A stretch of DNA of 64,000 nucleotides from the NCBI RefSeq assembly GCF_014652915.1, contig NZ_BMZS01000008.1:1-64000 (forward strand), written 5' to 3'. Made by a program: the position numbers and the translations under genes. The stretch comes from Thalassobaculum fulvum (lineage in GTDB: Bacteria; Pseudomonadota; Alphaproteobacteria; Thalassobaculales; Thalassobaculaceae). Under the pieces are notes generated by a model. The model was not told the DNA's origin, searched no databases, and worked only from the letters and a program-made list of their open reading frames with translations. Shown here piece by piece: positions 54,044-62,823 of the stretch; positions within the stretch are counted from its first letter, which is position 1; each line of letters starts with the position of its first letter.

Positions 54044-55311
54044 CGGTCCGGCCCTCCAGGGAGCAAGGGCGCCAGGGCGTCGACGATGTGGTCCAGCCCG
54101 CGGCGGCCCTCGACGGCGACCCGGCGGGCCGCCTCTGCCATCGCCCGGACCGCGTCGGGGTCGTCCAGCAGGGCGCCGACGGCGGCGGCGATGGAGGCCG
54201 CGTCCGCGACCGGCCGGGCCGCTCCGGCGGCGATCAGCGCGTCGGCCGAGTCGCGGTTGTTCGGCATCAGCGGGCCGAGCAGCAGGGCGGTGCCGGCATG
54301 CGCCGGCTCGATCGGGTTGTGACCGCCGACCGGCACCAGCGAGCCGGCCAGGAAGGTGATCGGCACGCTGGCGTACAGCGCCCCCATCTCGCCCAGCGTG
54401 TCGGCCACGTAGACCGCGGTGTCGGGGCTCGGCAGCTCATCGAGCGAGCGCCGCGCCACCGCCAGGCCGCGGCCGGCGGCGAGTTCCGCGATCGCCTTGC
54501 CGCGGTCCGGGTGGCGCGGGGCGACGACGGTTAGCAACCGGGGCCGCGACGCCGCCAGCCGGGAATGGGCGTCGAACACCACCTCGTCCTCGCCGGGGTG
54601 GGTGTTGGCGGCGAGCCAGACCGGCCGGCCGGCGATCGCCCCGGTCAGTGCTGCGACCACAGTCGCGTCGACCGGCGGCGGCGCGCCTGCCGCCTTCAGG
54701 TTGCCGACGAACCGGACGTCGCGAAAGCCGAGCGCCCGGAACCGCTCGGCCTGGGCCGGGCTCGAGGCCAGCACCCGCTCGAACGCCGCGAACAGCGGCC
54801 GGGCCAGCCGGCGGAACCGGTGCCAGCGCCGGAACGCCCCGTCCGACATGCGGGCGTCGACCAGCGCCAGCCGCACGCCGGCGGCCGCCGCCTCGGTCAC
54901 CAGGCTCGGCCACAGATCGGACTCCACCCAGATCCCGACCTCCGGCCGCCAATGCGCCAGGAACCGCCGGACCCAGGCCGGCCGGTCGACCGGCACGAAC
55001 TGGTGGATCGCGCCGTCCGGCAGCCGCCGGGCCATGGTCGCCGCCGAGGTGACGGTGCCGGTGGTCACCAGGACCGCGAGGCCCGGCCGCTCGGTCCGCA
55101 GCCGCTCGATCAGCGGCAGCAGCGCCACCGACTCGCCGACGCTGGCGGCGTGCAGCCAGACCAGCGGGGCGTTCGGGCGCGCCCGGCCGGGCACCCCGCG
55201 GCGCTCCTCCAGCCGGGCCGGGTCCTCCTTGCCGCGGCCGATGCGGCGGCGCAGATAGGCGTCGATCAGCGGACCGAGGGCGGTCGCGGCGCCGCGATAC
55301 AGGGCGAGCAT
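54040..55311 (-). CDS. waaA: 3-deoxy-D-manno-octulosonic acid transferase
   Basis: A 423-residue GT-B enzyme that adds Kdo to lipid IVA at the inner membrane. The N-terminal domain has WLHAASVGE with the catalytic Glu and TTGTVTSAATMA. The C-terminal nucleotide site includes FLAGSLVPVGGHNPIEPA. ATG at 55311 overlaps the upstream acyltransferase stop (TGATG), so a longer frame is rejected. Confidence 0.94.
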   Translation of the reverse strand: MLALYRGAATALGPLIDAYLRRRIGRGKEDPARLEERRGVPGRARPNAPLVWLHAASVGESVALLPLIERLRTERPGLAVLVTTGTVTSAATMARRLPDGAIHQFVPVDRPAWVRRFLAHWRPEVGIWVESDLWPSLVTEAAAAGVRLALVDARMSDGAFRRWHRFRRLARPLFAAFERVLASSPAQAERFRALGFRDVRFVGNLKAAGAPPPVDATVVAALTGAIAGRPVWLAANTHPGEDEVVFDAHSRLAASRPRLLTVVAPRHPDRGKAIAELAAGRGLAVARRSLDELPSPDTAVYVADTLGEMGALYASVPITFLAGSLVPVGGHNPIEPAHAGTALLLGPLMPNNRDSADALIAAGAARPVADAASIAAAVGALLDDPDAVRAMAEAARRVAVEGRRGLDHIVDALAPLLPGGPDR

Positions 55312-56018
55312 CACCGCTTCTCCGCTCGCTCGGGCGCCGGCTCGATCGGCGCGTGGCCGGTCAGTCGGTCGGCCTCGGCGGCGACCGCGTTGAGGGCCGC
55401 CTCGACCGCCAGCCGGCTCGCCTCCAGGGCCGCGTCGTCGGCGTCCGGCGGCACCCGGATCGGCGGCCCCAGCACGACCACGCCGCGGCCGAACGGCCAG
55501 GCGACGATGAACCGGTCCCACGACCGCAGCACCCTGCGTCGGGTCACGCTCCAGGCCGCCGGCAGGATCGGCGCGCCGCTCTGTTTCGCCGCCTCGACCA
55601 GCCCGGGCCGGCACCGCATGCGCGGCCCGCGCGGGCCGTCCGGGGTGATCGCCACGCTCATGCCGTCGTTCAGGGCCCGCAGCATGCCCTTCAGCGCCGC
55701 CGTCGGGTTGCGCCGGGTCGAGCCCCAGATCGGCCGGGTGATGTAGTCGCGGACCGCGATGCCGAGCAGCCGGCTGTCGCCGTGCTCCGACATCACCATG
55801 GCCATCGGCTTGGGCTTCGGCCAGGTGACCAGGATCAGCATCAGCCGGTTGTGCCAGAACGCGCCGATGATCTGGTCCTTGCCGCGCAGCAGCGCCAGCG
55901 ACTCCGGATCGGCGACCCACTCCCAGCGCGTGGTCGCGCTGACCGCCCGCACGATCAGTCCGGCGAGAACCCCGGCGACCCACAGCCCGGCATCGCTCTT
56001 GAGCAGTCGTTTCAGCAT
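55311..56018 (-). CDS. Lysophospholipid acyltransferase family protein (DUF374)
   Basis: A 235-residue protein of the DUF374 acyltransferase group usually found beside waaA. The catalytic HxxxxD motif is partly kept as SEHGDSRLLG, and the second motif is ITPDGPRGPRM. An N-terminal hydrophobic segment would hold it at the membrane. The family acylates a lipid A or related precursor; the exact acceptor is unclear. First gene of the three-gene lipid A operon. Confidence 0.88.
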   Translation of the reverse strand: MLKRLLKSDAGLWVAGVLAGLIVRAVSATTRWEWVADPESLALLRGKDQIIGAFWHNRLMLILVTWPKPKPMAMVMSEHGDSRLLGIAVRDYITRPIWGSTRRNPTAALKGMLRALNDGMSVAITPDGPRGPRMRCRPGLVEAAKQSGAPILPAAWSVTRRRVLRSWDRFIVAWPFGRGVVVLGPPIRVPPDADDAALEASRLAVEAALNAVAAEADRLTGHAPIEPAPERAEKR

Positions 56019-56125
56019 GGACGCGCGGTCTGGACGGTCACCGGAAGCGGTCGGCAGGTTTCGGACGGCCGGAACCTATCACGCCGCATCCGGCATGGGT
56101 ACGCGCGCGACCGCCCCCGCGGGCC

Positions 56126-57178
56126 TCAGGCCGCGACGGTGCCGGCGAGGTCGCTGTCGAACGGCTGCAGGTTGTGCACGAACGCCTCGGCGCAGCGCCG
56201 CCAGGTGAAGTTCAGGGCGTGCGCCCGCGCCAGTTCCCGGTCGATGCCGAGCGCGCGGTCGACCGCCAGGCCCAGATCCTCGTCCAGCGCGCCCGCCCCG
56301 GAGTCGCCGATCACGTCGAGCGGCCCCGGCACCGGGTAGGCGGCGACCGGCACCCCGCTGGCCAGCGCCTCGATCAGCACGAGGCCGAAGGTGTCGGTCC
56401 GGCTCGGGAACACGAACACGTCGGCCGACGCGTAGTGGGCGGCGAGATCCTCCCCCTGCCTGGCGCCCAGGAACACCGCTTCCGGGTGCCGGCGCTCCAG
56501 CTCGGCGCGCTGCGGGCCGTCGCCGACCACCACCTTGGTGCCGGGCCGGTCGAGCGCCAGGAACGCCCCGACGTTCTTCTCGACCGCCACCCGGCCGACA
56601 TACATCAGCACCGGCCGCGGCAAGTCGAGGATCGACGGGCGCGGGTGGAACAGCCCGACGTCGACGCCGCGGGTCCAGTCGCGGATGTTGGCGAAGCCGT
56701 GCGCCGCCAGCTCGCGCCGCAGCGATGCGGTCGCCACCATCACCCCGCTGGACGGCGCGTGGAACCGCCGCATGACCGCATAGGTCCATTCCGGCGGAAT
56801 GCCCGAGCGGGCCTGGACGTACTCCGGGAACTTGGTGTGGTAGGCGGTGGTGAACGGCAGGCCGCGATTCAGGCAGTAGCGGCGCGCGGCGTGGCCGAGC
56901 GGCCCCTCGGTGGCGATGTGGATCGCGCACGGCGCCGCCGCGTCCAGCAGTCGCGCGATCTTGCGTTGCGGCAGCAGGGCCAGCCGGATCTCCGGATAGG
57001 TCGGGCACGGCACGGTGCAGAAGTCGGCCGGGGTAATGAAGGTCACCCGGTGGCCCATCGCCTGCAGTTCGTCGCCGGTGGTCGCCAGCGTCCGCACGAC
57101 GCCGTTGACCTGGGGGTGCCAGGCGTCGGTGACGATCGCGACGTGCAGCCGGTCGCCGGTGCCGCTGGGATCGTGCAT
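56126..57178 (-). CDS. agt: Glycosyltransferase family 4, Agt-like glycolipid synthase
   Basis: A 350-residue GT-B glycosyltransferase. The N-terminus is HVAIVTDAWHPQVNGVVRTL, with the GT4 acceptor site, and the C-terminal donor site includes FVFPSRTDTFGLVLIEALASG with the E-x7-E motif. It closely follows a PlcP-type gene (20 bp). In rhizobia and marine alphaproteobacteria this pair makes mono- or glucuronosyl-diacylglycerol when phosphate is scarce, using the diacylglycerol released by PlcP. The family name is inferred from motif and context, not a search. Confidence 0.82.
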   Translation of the reverse strand: MHDPSGTGDRLHVAIVTDAWHPQVNGVVRTLATTGDELQAMGHRVTFITPADFCTVPCPTYPEIRLALLPQRKIARLLDAAAPCAIHIATEGPLGHAARRYCLNRGLPFTTAYHTKFPEYVQARSGIPPEWTYAVMRRFHAPSSGVMVATASLRRELAAHGFANIRDWTRGVDVGLFHPRPSILDLPRPVLMYVGRVAVEKNVGAFLALDRPGTKVVVGDGPQRAELERRHPEAVFLGARQGEDLAAHYASADVFVFPSRTDTFGLVLIEALASGVPVAAYPVPGPLDVIGDSGAGALDEDLGLAVDRALGIDRELARAHALNFTWRRCAEAFVHNLQPFDSDLAGTVAA

Positions 57179-57198
57179 GGGTCGGGCCCGGTCCGGGA

Positions 57199-57972
57199 TC
57201 AGGCCACGAGCGCCATCTGCCGGACCTCGGTCCAGTGCAGGATCTCCAACTCGCCGTTCATGTGCTCGACCAGGGCGGTGCAGCTCTCCACCCAGTCGCC
57301 GTCGTTGCAGTAGAGAACTTCGCCGATCCGGCGCATCTCGGCCTTGTGGATGTGGCCGCAGATCACGCCGTCGACGCCGCGGCGCGCCGCCTCGGTGGCC
57401 AGCGCCTGCTCGAACCGGCCGATGAACTCCACCGCCCGCTTGGCCTTCTGCTTGAGGTAGGCGGACAGCGACCAGTACGGGTAGCCGAGGCGCCGTCGGA
57501 CGTCGTTAAAGACAGTGTTGATCGACAGCAGGGTGTTGTAGGACCAGTCGCCCAGGACCGCGAGCCACTTGGCGTAGGTCACCACCGCATCGAACTCGTC
57601 GCCGTGGATCACCAGGAAGCGTTCGCCCTTGCGGGTCACGTGCACGTGCTCCGGCCGGATCTCGATCTGGCCGAAGTCGGCGTTCAGGAACTCCCGGAAC
57701 ATCTCGTCGTGATTGCCGGGGATGAACATCACCTTGGTGCCCTTGCGGGCCTTGCGGAGCAACTTCTGGATGACGTCGTTGTGGGCCTGCCGCCAGGCCC
57801 AGGACCGGCGCATCCGCCACAGGTCGATGATGTCGCCGACCAGGTAGAGATGCTCGGACTCGGTGTGCTTCAGGAAGTCCAGCAGCTGTTCGGCCTGGCA
57901 CCCACGGGTGCCCAGGTGCACGTCGGAGATCCAGATGGACCGGTACCGCATGGCGCCGCGCTCGGCATTCAT
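57199..57972 (-). CDS. plcP: Metallophosphoesterase, PlcP-type phospholipase C (UDP-2,3-diacylglucosamine diphosphatase family)
   Basis: A 257-residue calcineurin-like phosphoesterase. The two-metal site is SDVHLGTRG, VGDIIDLW, PGNHDE and the later HGDEFD and GHIHKAEM. The segment RGCQAEQLLDFL matches the PlcP enzymes of Sinorhizobium, which split phosphatidylcholine and related lipids into diacylglycerol under phosphate limitation. The same proteins are often auto-named LpxH. The co-transcribed Agt-like gene and candidate Pho boxes support the PlcP reading. GGGAG lies 6 nt before the ATG. Confidence 0.82.
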   Translation of the reverse strand: MNAERGAMRYRSIWISDVHLGTRGCQAEQLLDFLKHTESEHLYLVGDIIDLWRMRRSWAWRQAHNDVIQKLLRKARKGTKVMFIPGNHDEMFREFLNADFGQIEIRPEHVHVTRKGERFLVIHGDEFDAVVTYAKWLAVLGDWSYNTLLSINTVFNDVRRRLGYPYWSLSAYLKQKAKRAVEFIGRFEQALATEAARRGVDGVICGHIHKAEMRRIGEVLYCNDGDWVESCTALVEHMNGELEILHWTEVRQMALVA

Positions 57973-58053
57973 CGCCCTCTCCCGTCCCGCTCCGGTCGCG
58001 CGTAAGGACTACACTTGGAAAGGGGGGATACCGACGGCCCCAAATCTGGTAAA

Positions 58054-58071
58054 GTTAAATATCCATGACAG
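58054..58071 (-). promoter_or_regulatory. Candidate Pho box for plcP-agt
   Basis: On the minus strand CTGTCATGGATATTTAAC matches the PhoB direct-repeat consensus (CTGTCAT, 4 bp, CTGTCAT) perfectly in its first half and in 3 of 7 bases in the second. It lies about 80 bp upstream of plcP in an AT-rich patch. Function is inferred. Confidence 0.45.
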
Positions 58072-58118
58072 AAACTTGGATTTCGACTTCGTAAGACCAA
58101 CCCAACACGACACCATAT

Positions 58119-58136
58119 TTGTCACAATTCTTTAAT
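58119..58136 (+). promoter_or_regulatory. Candidate Pho box for the lipid kinase gene
   Basis: TTGTCACAATTCTTTAAT matches the PhoB consensus in 5 of 7 bases in each half, with an AT-only 4-bp spacer. It lies 51 bp upstream of the kinase ATG and points toward it. Together with the site at 58054 it would let PhoB act on both divergent genes. Confidence 0.4.
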
Positions 58137-58187
58137 ACTGGAAAATCGACCAAGTCGAACACCGGGAACCCAAGGAATCGACGCAGA

Positions 58188-59141
58188 ATGCGCAGAAGCC
58201 CCGACGTCGCTCACGAGGACACGGCCGCCGCCCCGCAGCCGCCGCCGCGCCGCCGGGTTCTGGTCATCCACAACCCCAACGCCGGCCGCGGCCGGCGGCG
58301 GCACCGGCTGCAGGCGGCGATCGCCGAGCTGGAGCGGCTGGGCGCGCAGGTCGAGGTCGTGCTGACCGCCGCCGCCGGCGACGCCATCCGCTACGCGCAT
58401 GCCGCCCTGGCCGGCGCAGCCGCGGGCGACGGCCCCGACGTGGTGGTGGCAGCCGGCGGCGACGGCACCATCAACGCGGTGGTCAACGGCCTTGCCGGCG
58501 GCCCGCTGCCGCTGGCGCTGCTGCCGCTCGGGACGGCCAACGTCCTGGCGGCCGAGATCGGCCTGCCGGACGATGTCACGGCCGTGGTGCGGGCGATCCG
58601 GCACGGTCCGGCGGTGCCGATCCATCTCGGCGAGGTCAACGGCCGCCGGTTCACCCTGATGGCCGGGGTCGGCATGGACGCCGAGATCGTGGCGTCGGTC
58701 AGCCCGAGGCTCAAGCGGCGCGCCGGCAAGGCGGCCTATGCGGTCGCCGCGCTGGTCCGCTGGTTGAAATACCGCCGGCATCGCTACCGGATCGAGGTCG
58801 ACGGCGTCCTGCACGAGGCCGCCGCCGCGGTGTTCGCCAACGGCCACTACTATGCCGGCCGGTTCGTGTGCGCCGACGACGCCCGCCTCACCGACCCGCA
58901 CCTGCATGTCTGCCTGTTCGAGACGCCGGGACGCTGGCACATGGCGCTCTACACGCTGGCCCTGCTCGGCGGTTTCCTGGGCCACCTGAAGAGCTATCGC
59001 GTGATCACCGGCCGGGAGATCGTCATCGCGGACGACGACGGCCGGCCGGTGCAGGGCGACGGCGACGTGGTCGCCCGCCTGCCGGTGCGGATCCGGATCG
59101 CCGACCAGACCCTCCCGCTGGTCATGCCCATCGCCGGATAG
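58188..59141 (+). CDS. Diacylglycerol kinase family lipid kinase
   Basis: A 317-residue soluble lipid kinase of the YegS/DgkB type. The ATP site is [13 protein letters not shown] near 48-60 and [15 protein letters not shown] near 108-122, with [10 protein letters not shown] following. It would phosphorylate diacylglycerol or a related lipid and could recycle the diacylglycerol released by the divergent PlcP. ATG at 58188 is chosen; a GTG-type upstream extension to 58119 would include the AT-rich control region. It is followed 97 bp later by ppc. Confidence 0.88.
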   Translation: MRRSPDVAHEDTAAAPQPPPRRRVLVIHNPNAGRGRRRHRLQAAIAELERLGAQVEVVLTAAAGDAIRYAHAALAGAAAGDGPDVVVAAGGDGTINAVVNGLAGGPLPLALLPLGTANVLAAEIGLPDDVTAVVRAIRHGPAVPIHLGEVNGRRFTLMAGVGMDAEIVASVSPRLKRRAGKAAYAVAALVRWLKYRRHRYRIEVDGVLHEAAAAVFANGHYYAGRFVCADDARLTDPHLHVCLFETPGRWHMALYTLALLGGFLGHLKSYRVITGREIVIADDDGRPVQGDGDVVARLPVRIRIADQTLPLVMPIAG

Positions 59142-59238
59142 GCCGGATCGCCCGGCGATCGATTTTCATGCTGCACCGCACACACCGGTGGTGGACAATG
59201 GCGCTTCCACAACGCCCGACGTCGACGGGAAGGACAGC

Positions 59239-62004
59239 ATGGAACCGGTGATCCTCGGCGACGGAGCCGAGAAGGACTCCCCGCTCCGCTACGACATCCG
59301 GCTGCTCGGCCGGATCCTGGGGGAGACCATCCGGGCCCAGGAGGGCGAGGCGGCGTTCGACATGGTCGAGCGGATCCGCCAGACCTCGATCGGCTTCCAC
59401 CGCGAAGCCGACGAGACCGCTCGCGCCGAGCTCCAGGCGCTGCTGAGCGGGTTGCCGGTCGGGCTGGCGACCACCGTCATCCGCGCCTTCGGCCATTTCT
59501 CGCACCTCGCCAACATCGCCGAGGACCAGCACCACATCCGCCGCACCCGGGCGCACGCGCTGACCGGGGCGGCGCCGCGCGAGGGCACGCTCGCCTGCGC
59601 GCTCGGCCGGGCCTACGCCACCGGGGTATCCGGCAAGCGGCTGCAGGAGTTCCTGGACGGCGCATTCTGCAGCCCGGTCCTGACCGCGCACCCGACCGAG
59701 ATCCGCCGCAAGAGCTCGATCGACCGCGAGATGGAAATCGCGCGGCTGCTCGACGACCGCGACCGCATCCACTTCACCCCGGCCGAGCTGACCGCCAACC
59801 GCAAGGAGTTGCGGCGCGCCGTCCTGATCCTGTGGCAGACCAGCATCCTGCGCGGCAGCCGGCTCCGAGTGCTGGACGAGGTCGTGAACGGCCTGTCGCA
59901 CTTCGACCACACCTTCCTGCGCGAGTTGCCGCGATTGTACGGCGACCTGGAGGACGAGCTGGCGCTGGTCGAGGGGTGGGAGGAGGTCACGGTGCCGTCC
60001 TTCCTGCGGGTCGGCAGCTGGATCGGCGGCGACCGCGACGGCAACCCGTTCGTCACAGCCGAGGTGCTGCGCGAGGCCCTTCGGCTGCAGAGCGCCCAGG
60101 CCCTGAACTTCTATCTCGACGAGCTGCACCTTCTGGGCGGCGAGCTGTCGCTCGACGAGCGGCGGGTCACGGTCAGCGATGCGCTGCGGGCCCTGGCCGA
60201 CCGCTCGCCCGATCACTCGCCGCACCGCGCGACCGAACCGTACCGCCGGGCGATCGCCGGAATGTACGCCCGGCTGGCCGAGACTGCCCGGAGCCTGGAC
60301 GGAGTCGAGGCGGCCCGCCATGCGGTCGGCGCCGCACCGGCCTATGCGACGGCCGAGGAGCTGCGGGCCGATCTCGACACCGTCTTCGACTCGCTATGCG
60401 CCAACGGCTCGGCCAGCCTCGCCCGCGGCCGGCTGCGGCGGCTGCGACGGGCGGTCGACGCGTTCGGCTTCCACCTGGCGTCGATCGACCAGCGCCAGAA
60501 CTCGGACGTGCACGAGGCGGTGGTCGCGGAACTGCTCGCGGTCGCCGGGGCGGGGACCGACTACCCGGCGACCGGCGAGGACGCCCGGATCGCCCTGCTG
60601 CGGGCCGAACTCACCGGCGCCCGTCCGCTGTCGGCGCCGCACCTGGGTTATTCCGAGCGCACCGCCGGCGAGCTGGCGACCCTGGCCGAGGCGGCGGACG
60701 GCCGCCGGCGGTACGGCGCCCAGGCTGTGCGCCACTACATCATCTCGAAGACCGACGGGGTGTCGGACATCCTGGAGGCGGCGGTGCTGCTCAAGGAAGT
60801 CGGCCTGCTGAACCCGCGCGAGCCGCGGCTGGACGTCGACATCGTGCCGCTGTTCGAGACCATCGGCGACTTGCGGCGCTGCGGTGACGTCATGGACCGG
60901 CTGTTCTCGCTGCCCGAGTACCGCCGGCTGCTGCCGTCGCGCGGCGACACCCAGGAGGTGATGCTCGGCTACTCCGACAGCAACAAGGACGGCGGCTACC
61001 TGACCTCGATCTGGGAGCTGTACAAGGCGCAGACCGTGCTGATCGAGGTGTTCGCCCGGCACGGCGTGGCGATGCGGCTGTTCCACGGCCGCGGCGGCTC
61101 GGTCGGGCGCGGCGGCGGCCCCAGCTACCAGGCGATCCTGGCGCAGCCGCCGGGCGCCATCCAGGGCTCGATCCGGGTGACCGAGCAGGGCGAGGTGATC
61201 GCCGCCAAGTACTCCAACGCCGAGGTCGGCCGCCGCAACCTGGAGACCCTGGCGGCAGCGACGGTCGAGGCCACCCTGTTGGCCGCCGACGGACGCCCGC
61301 CGCCGCCGACCGCGCACCTTACCGTCATGGAGACGCTGTCGGAGCGGGCGTTCGCCGCCTATCGCGGGCTGGTCTACGAGACCGACGGGTTCGAGCGCTA
61401 CTTCCGGGAATCCACGGTGATCGGCGAGATCGCCAACCTCAACATCGGCAGCCGGCCGGCATCGCGGAAGAAATCGACCCGGATCGAGGACCTGCGGGCG
61501 ATTCCGTGGGTGTTCAGCTGGGCGCAGTGCCGGCTGATGCTGCCCGGCTGGTTCGGCTTCGGCAGCGCCGTTCGGGCCTGGCTCGCCGACAACCCCGACG
61601 GGCTGGCGACCCTGCAGGCGATGTACCGCGACTGGCCGTTCTTCCGCAGCGCGCTGTCGAACATGGACATGGTGCTGGCCAAGAGCGACATCGCCATCGC
61701 CTCGCGCTACGCCGAACTGGTGACCGACCGGGCGCTCGGCGCGGCGATCTTCGAGCGGCTGCGAACCGAGTGGCTGGCCTCGATCGACGCGGTGCTGGCG
61801 ATCACCGGGCAGCAGAGCCTGCTGGAGGGCAACCCGCTGCTGGCGCGCTCGATCCGCAACCGGTTCCCCTACATCGACCCGCTGCATCACGTGCAGGTCG
61901 AACTGCTCCGACGGCTGCGCGCCGGCGACCCGGACCCGGCGGTGGTCGAGGGCATCCACCTCAGCATCAACGGCATCGCCGCGGGGCTGCGCAACAGCGG
62001 GTGA
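59239..62004 (+). CDS. ppc: Phosphoenolpyruvate carboxylase
   Basis: A 921-residue anaplerotic enzyme that makes oxaloacetate from PEP and bicarbonate. The catalytic His is in [13 protein letters not shown]. The mobile loop and glycine-rich site are [14 protein letters not shown], with [11 protein letters not shown] for PEP binding. The C-terminus ends in [11 protein letters not shown], the canonical family end. ATG at 59239 with GGGAAGGA upstream is used. Confidence 0.95.
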   Translation: MEPVILGDGAEKDSPLRYDIRLLGRILGETIRAQEGEAAFDMVERIRQTSIGFHREADETARAELQALLSGLPVGLATTVIRAFGHFSHLANIAEDQHHIRRTRAHALTGAAPREGTLACALGRAYATGVSGKRLQEFLDGAFCSPVLTAHPTEIRRKSSIDREMEIARLLDDRDRIHFTPAELTANRKELRRAVLILWQTSILRGSRLRVLDEVVNGLSHFDHTFLRELPRLYGDLEDELALVEGWEEVTVPSFLRVGSWIGGDRDGNPFVTAEVLREALRLQSAQALNFYLDELHLLGGELSLDERRVTVSDALRALADRSPDHSPHRATEPYRRAIAGMYARLAETARSLDGVEAARHAVGAAPAYATAEELRADLDTVFDSLCANGSASLARGRLRRLRRAVDAFGFHLASIDQRQNSDVHEAVVAELLAVAGAGTDYPATGEDARIALLRAELTGARPLSAPHLGYSERTAGELATLAEAADGRRRYGAQAVRHYIISKTDGVSDILEAAVLLKEVGLLNPREPRLDVDIVPLFETIGDLRRCGDVMDRLFSLPEYRRLLPSRGDTQEVMLGYSDSNKDGGYLTSIWELYKAQTVLIEVFARHGVAMRLFHGRGGSVGRGGGPSYQAILAQPPGAIQGSIRVTEQGEVIAAKYSNAEVGRRNLETLAAATVEATLLAADGRPPPPTAHLTVMETLSERAFAAYRGLVYETDGFERYFRESTVIGEIANLNIGSRPASRKKSTRIEDLRAIPWVFSWAQCRLMLPGWFGFGSAVRAWLADNPDGLATLQAMYRDWPFFRSALSNMDMVLAKSDIAIASRYAELVTDRALGAAIFERLRTEWLASIDAVLAITGQQSLLEGNPLLARSIRNRFPYIDPLHHVQVELLRRLRAGDPDPAVVEGIHLSINGIAAGLRNSG

Positions 62005-62029
62005 CAGGGGGTAAAGCGCCGGTCGCTAC

Positions 62030-62157
62030 GTAGGTTCCGGCTCCGTCCCGCCATTGGCGGTCCGGTCCGGAATGACGACATTCTTGGGCGGCTTTTCCTT
62101 TCCTGACGTCATTCCGGACCGATGCGCCGCCCCGGCGCGGCCGAGCCGGAACCTACC
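62030..62157. repeat. Paired REP-like element, locus G (variant)
   Basis: The left unit (62030-62077) runs GTAGGTTCCGGCTCC to GGTCCGGAATGACG. The right unit (62105-62157) runs GACGTCATTCCGG to GAGCCGGAACCTACC. It is the TTCCGG/GGAATGACG variant, as at locus B, but with the common polarity. It lies between the converging ppc and YHS genes. Confidence 0.83.
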
Positions 62158-62172
62158 CGCCGCTCGCGCCCG

Positions 62173-62664
62173 TCACGCCCCGGAGCCGCGCACCCGCTGG
62201 CGCCAGGTCTCGTCGGCCTCGGCGATGTAGCCGGTCGGGTTGCGCAGCCAGAGCTCGCGGACCCGGGCGTTGCGGTGCAGGTAGAGCCGGCCGTCGACCA
62301 CGTCGAATACCGTCGGGTCGACGTCGTAGGCCTTGCCGATCGACACGCCATAGGCCCCGAACCCGCCGTATTGCGGCGCATAGCCGACCGGGTCGGCGAG
62401 GAAGCGCGACAGGTTGCGGGCCGAGCTGAACCGCCACTCGACGCCGCGCCAAGTCGTCGCGAATTCCGGCAGGCCTGCAACGGCCTCGTGGTCCTCCAGA
62501 TAGGCCACCGGGTCGTACCCGTGGATCGCCACGCCGTCGGCCGCGTTCACGGCATAGTCGACGGTCGGGTCGGTCACCTCGGGCTCCTGCTTGGACAGGG
62601 CAACCCCGGTGCCGAGGATCAGGGTCAGCAGGATCACGCGGGCAAGCGTGCCACAGGACGGCAT
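62173..62664 (-). CDS. YHS domain-containing protein, exported
   Basis: A 163-residue protein with a signal peptide (about 1-25, hydrophobic VILLTLIL) and a YHS-type domain at about 45-150, ending in YLHRNARVRELW. In most relatives the core motif YGGYCA carries a Cys or selenocysteine. Here the codon is GGG and the motif reads YGGFGAYG, so the metal- or redox-site residue is missing. ATG at 62664 starts the signal peptide; a longer frame is rejected. Function is unknown. Confidence 0.8.
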   Translation of the reverse strand: MPSCGTLARVILLTLILGTGVALSKQEPEVTDPTVDYAVNAADGVAIHGYDPVAYLEDHEAVAGLPEFATTWRGVEWRFSSARNLSRFLADPVGYAPQYGGFGAYGVSIGKAYDVDPTVFDVVDGRLYLHRNARVRELWLRNPTGYIAEADETWRQRVRGSGA

Positions 62665-62823
62665 GTCGAACTCCAGACACCAGCCCCACTCCCGCAAGCC
62701 GCGAGATGGGGAGAACACAGGGAAGAATCCAGGCCTCACGCGCTCACGAGCGCGCGATCCGGAGGGTTTTCAGTGGAACGGAACCGACGGTCGGCCCGGC
62801 GCAGGCTCCAGTCCTGGCCGACC

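Noticed and set aside
62173-62664. Selenocysteine codon in the YHS gene
   Set aside because: The codon at the expected place is GGG, not TGA.
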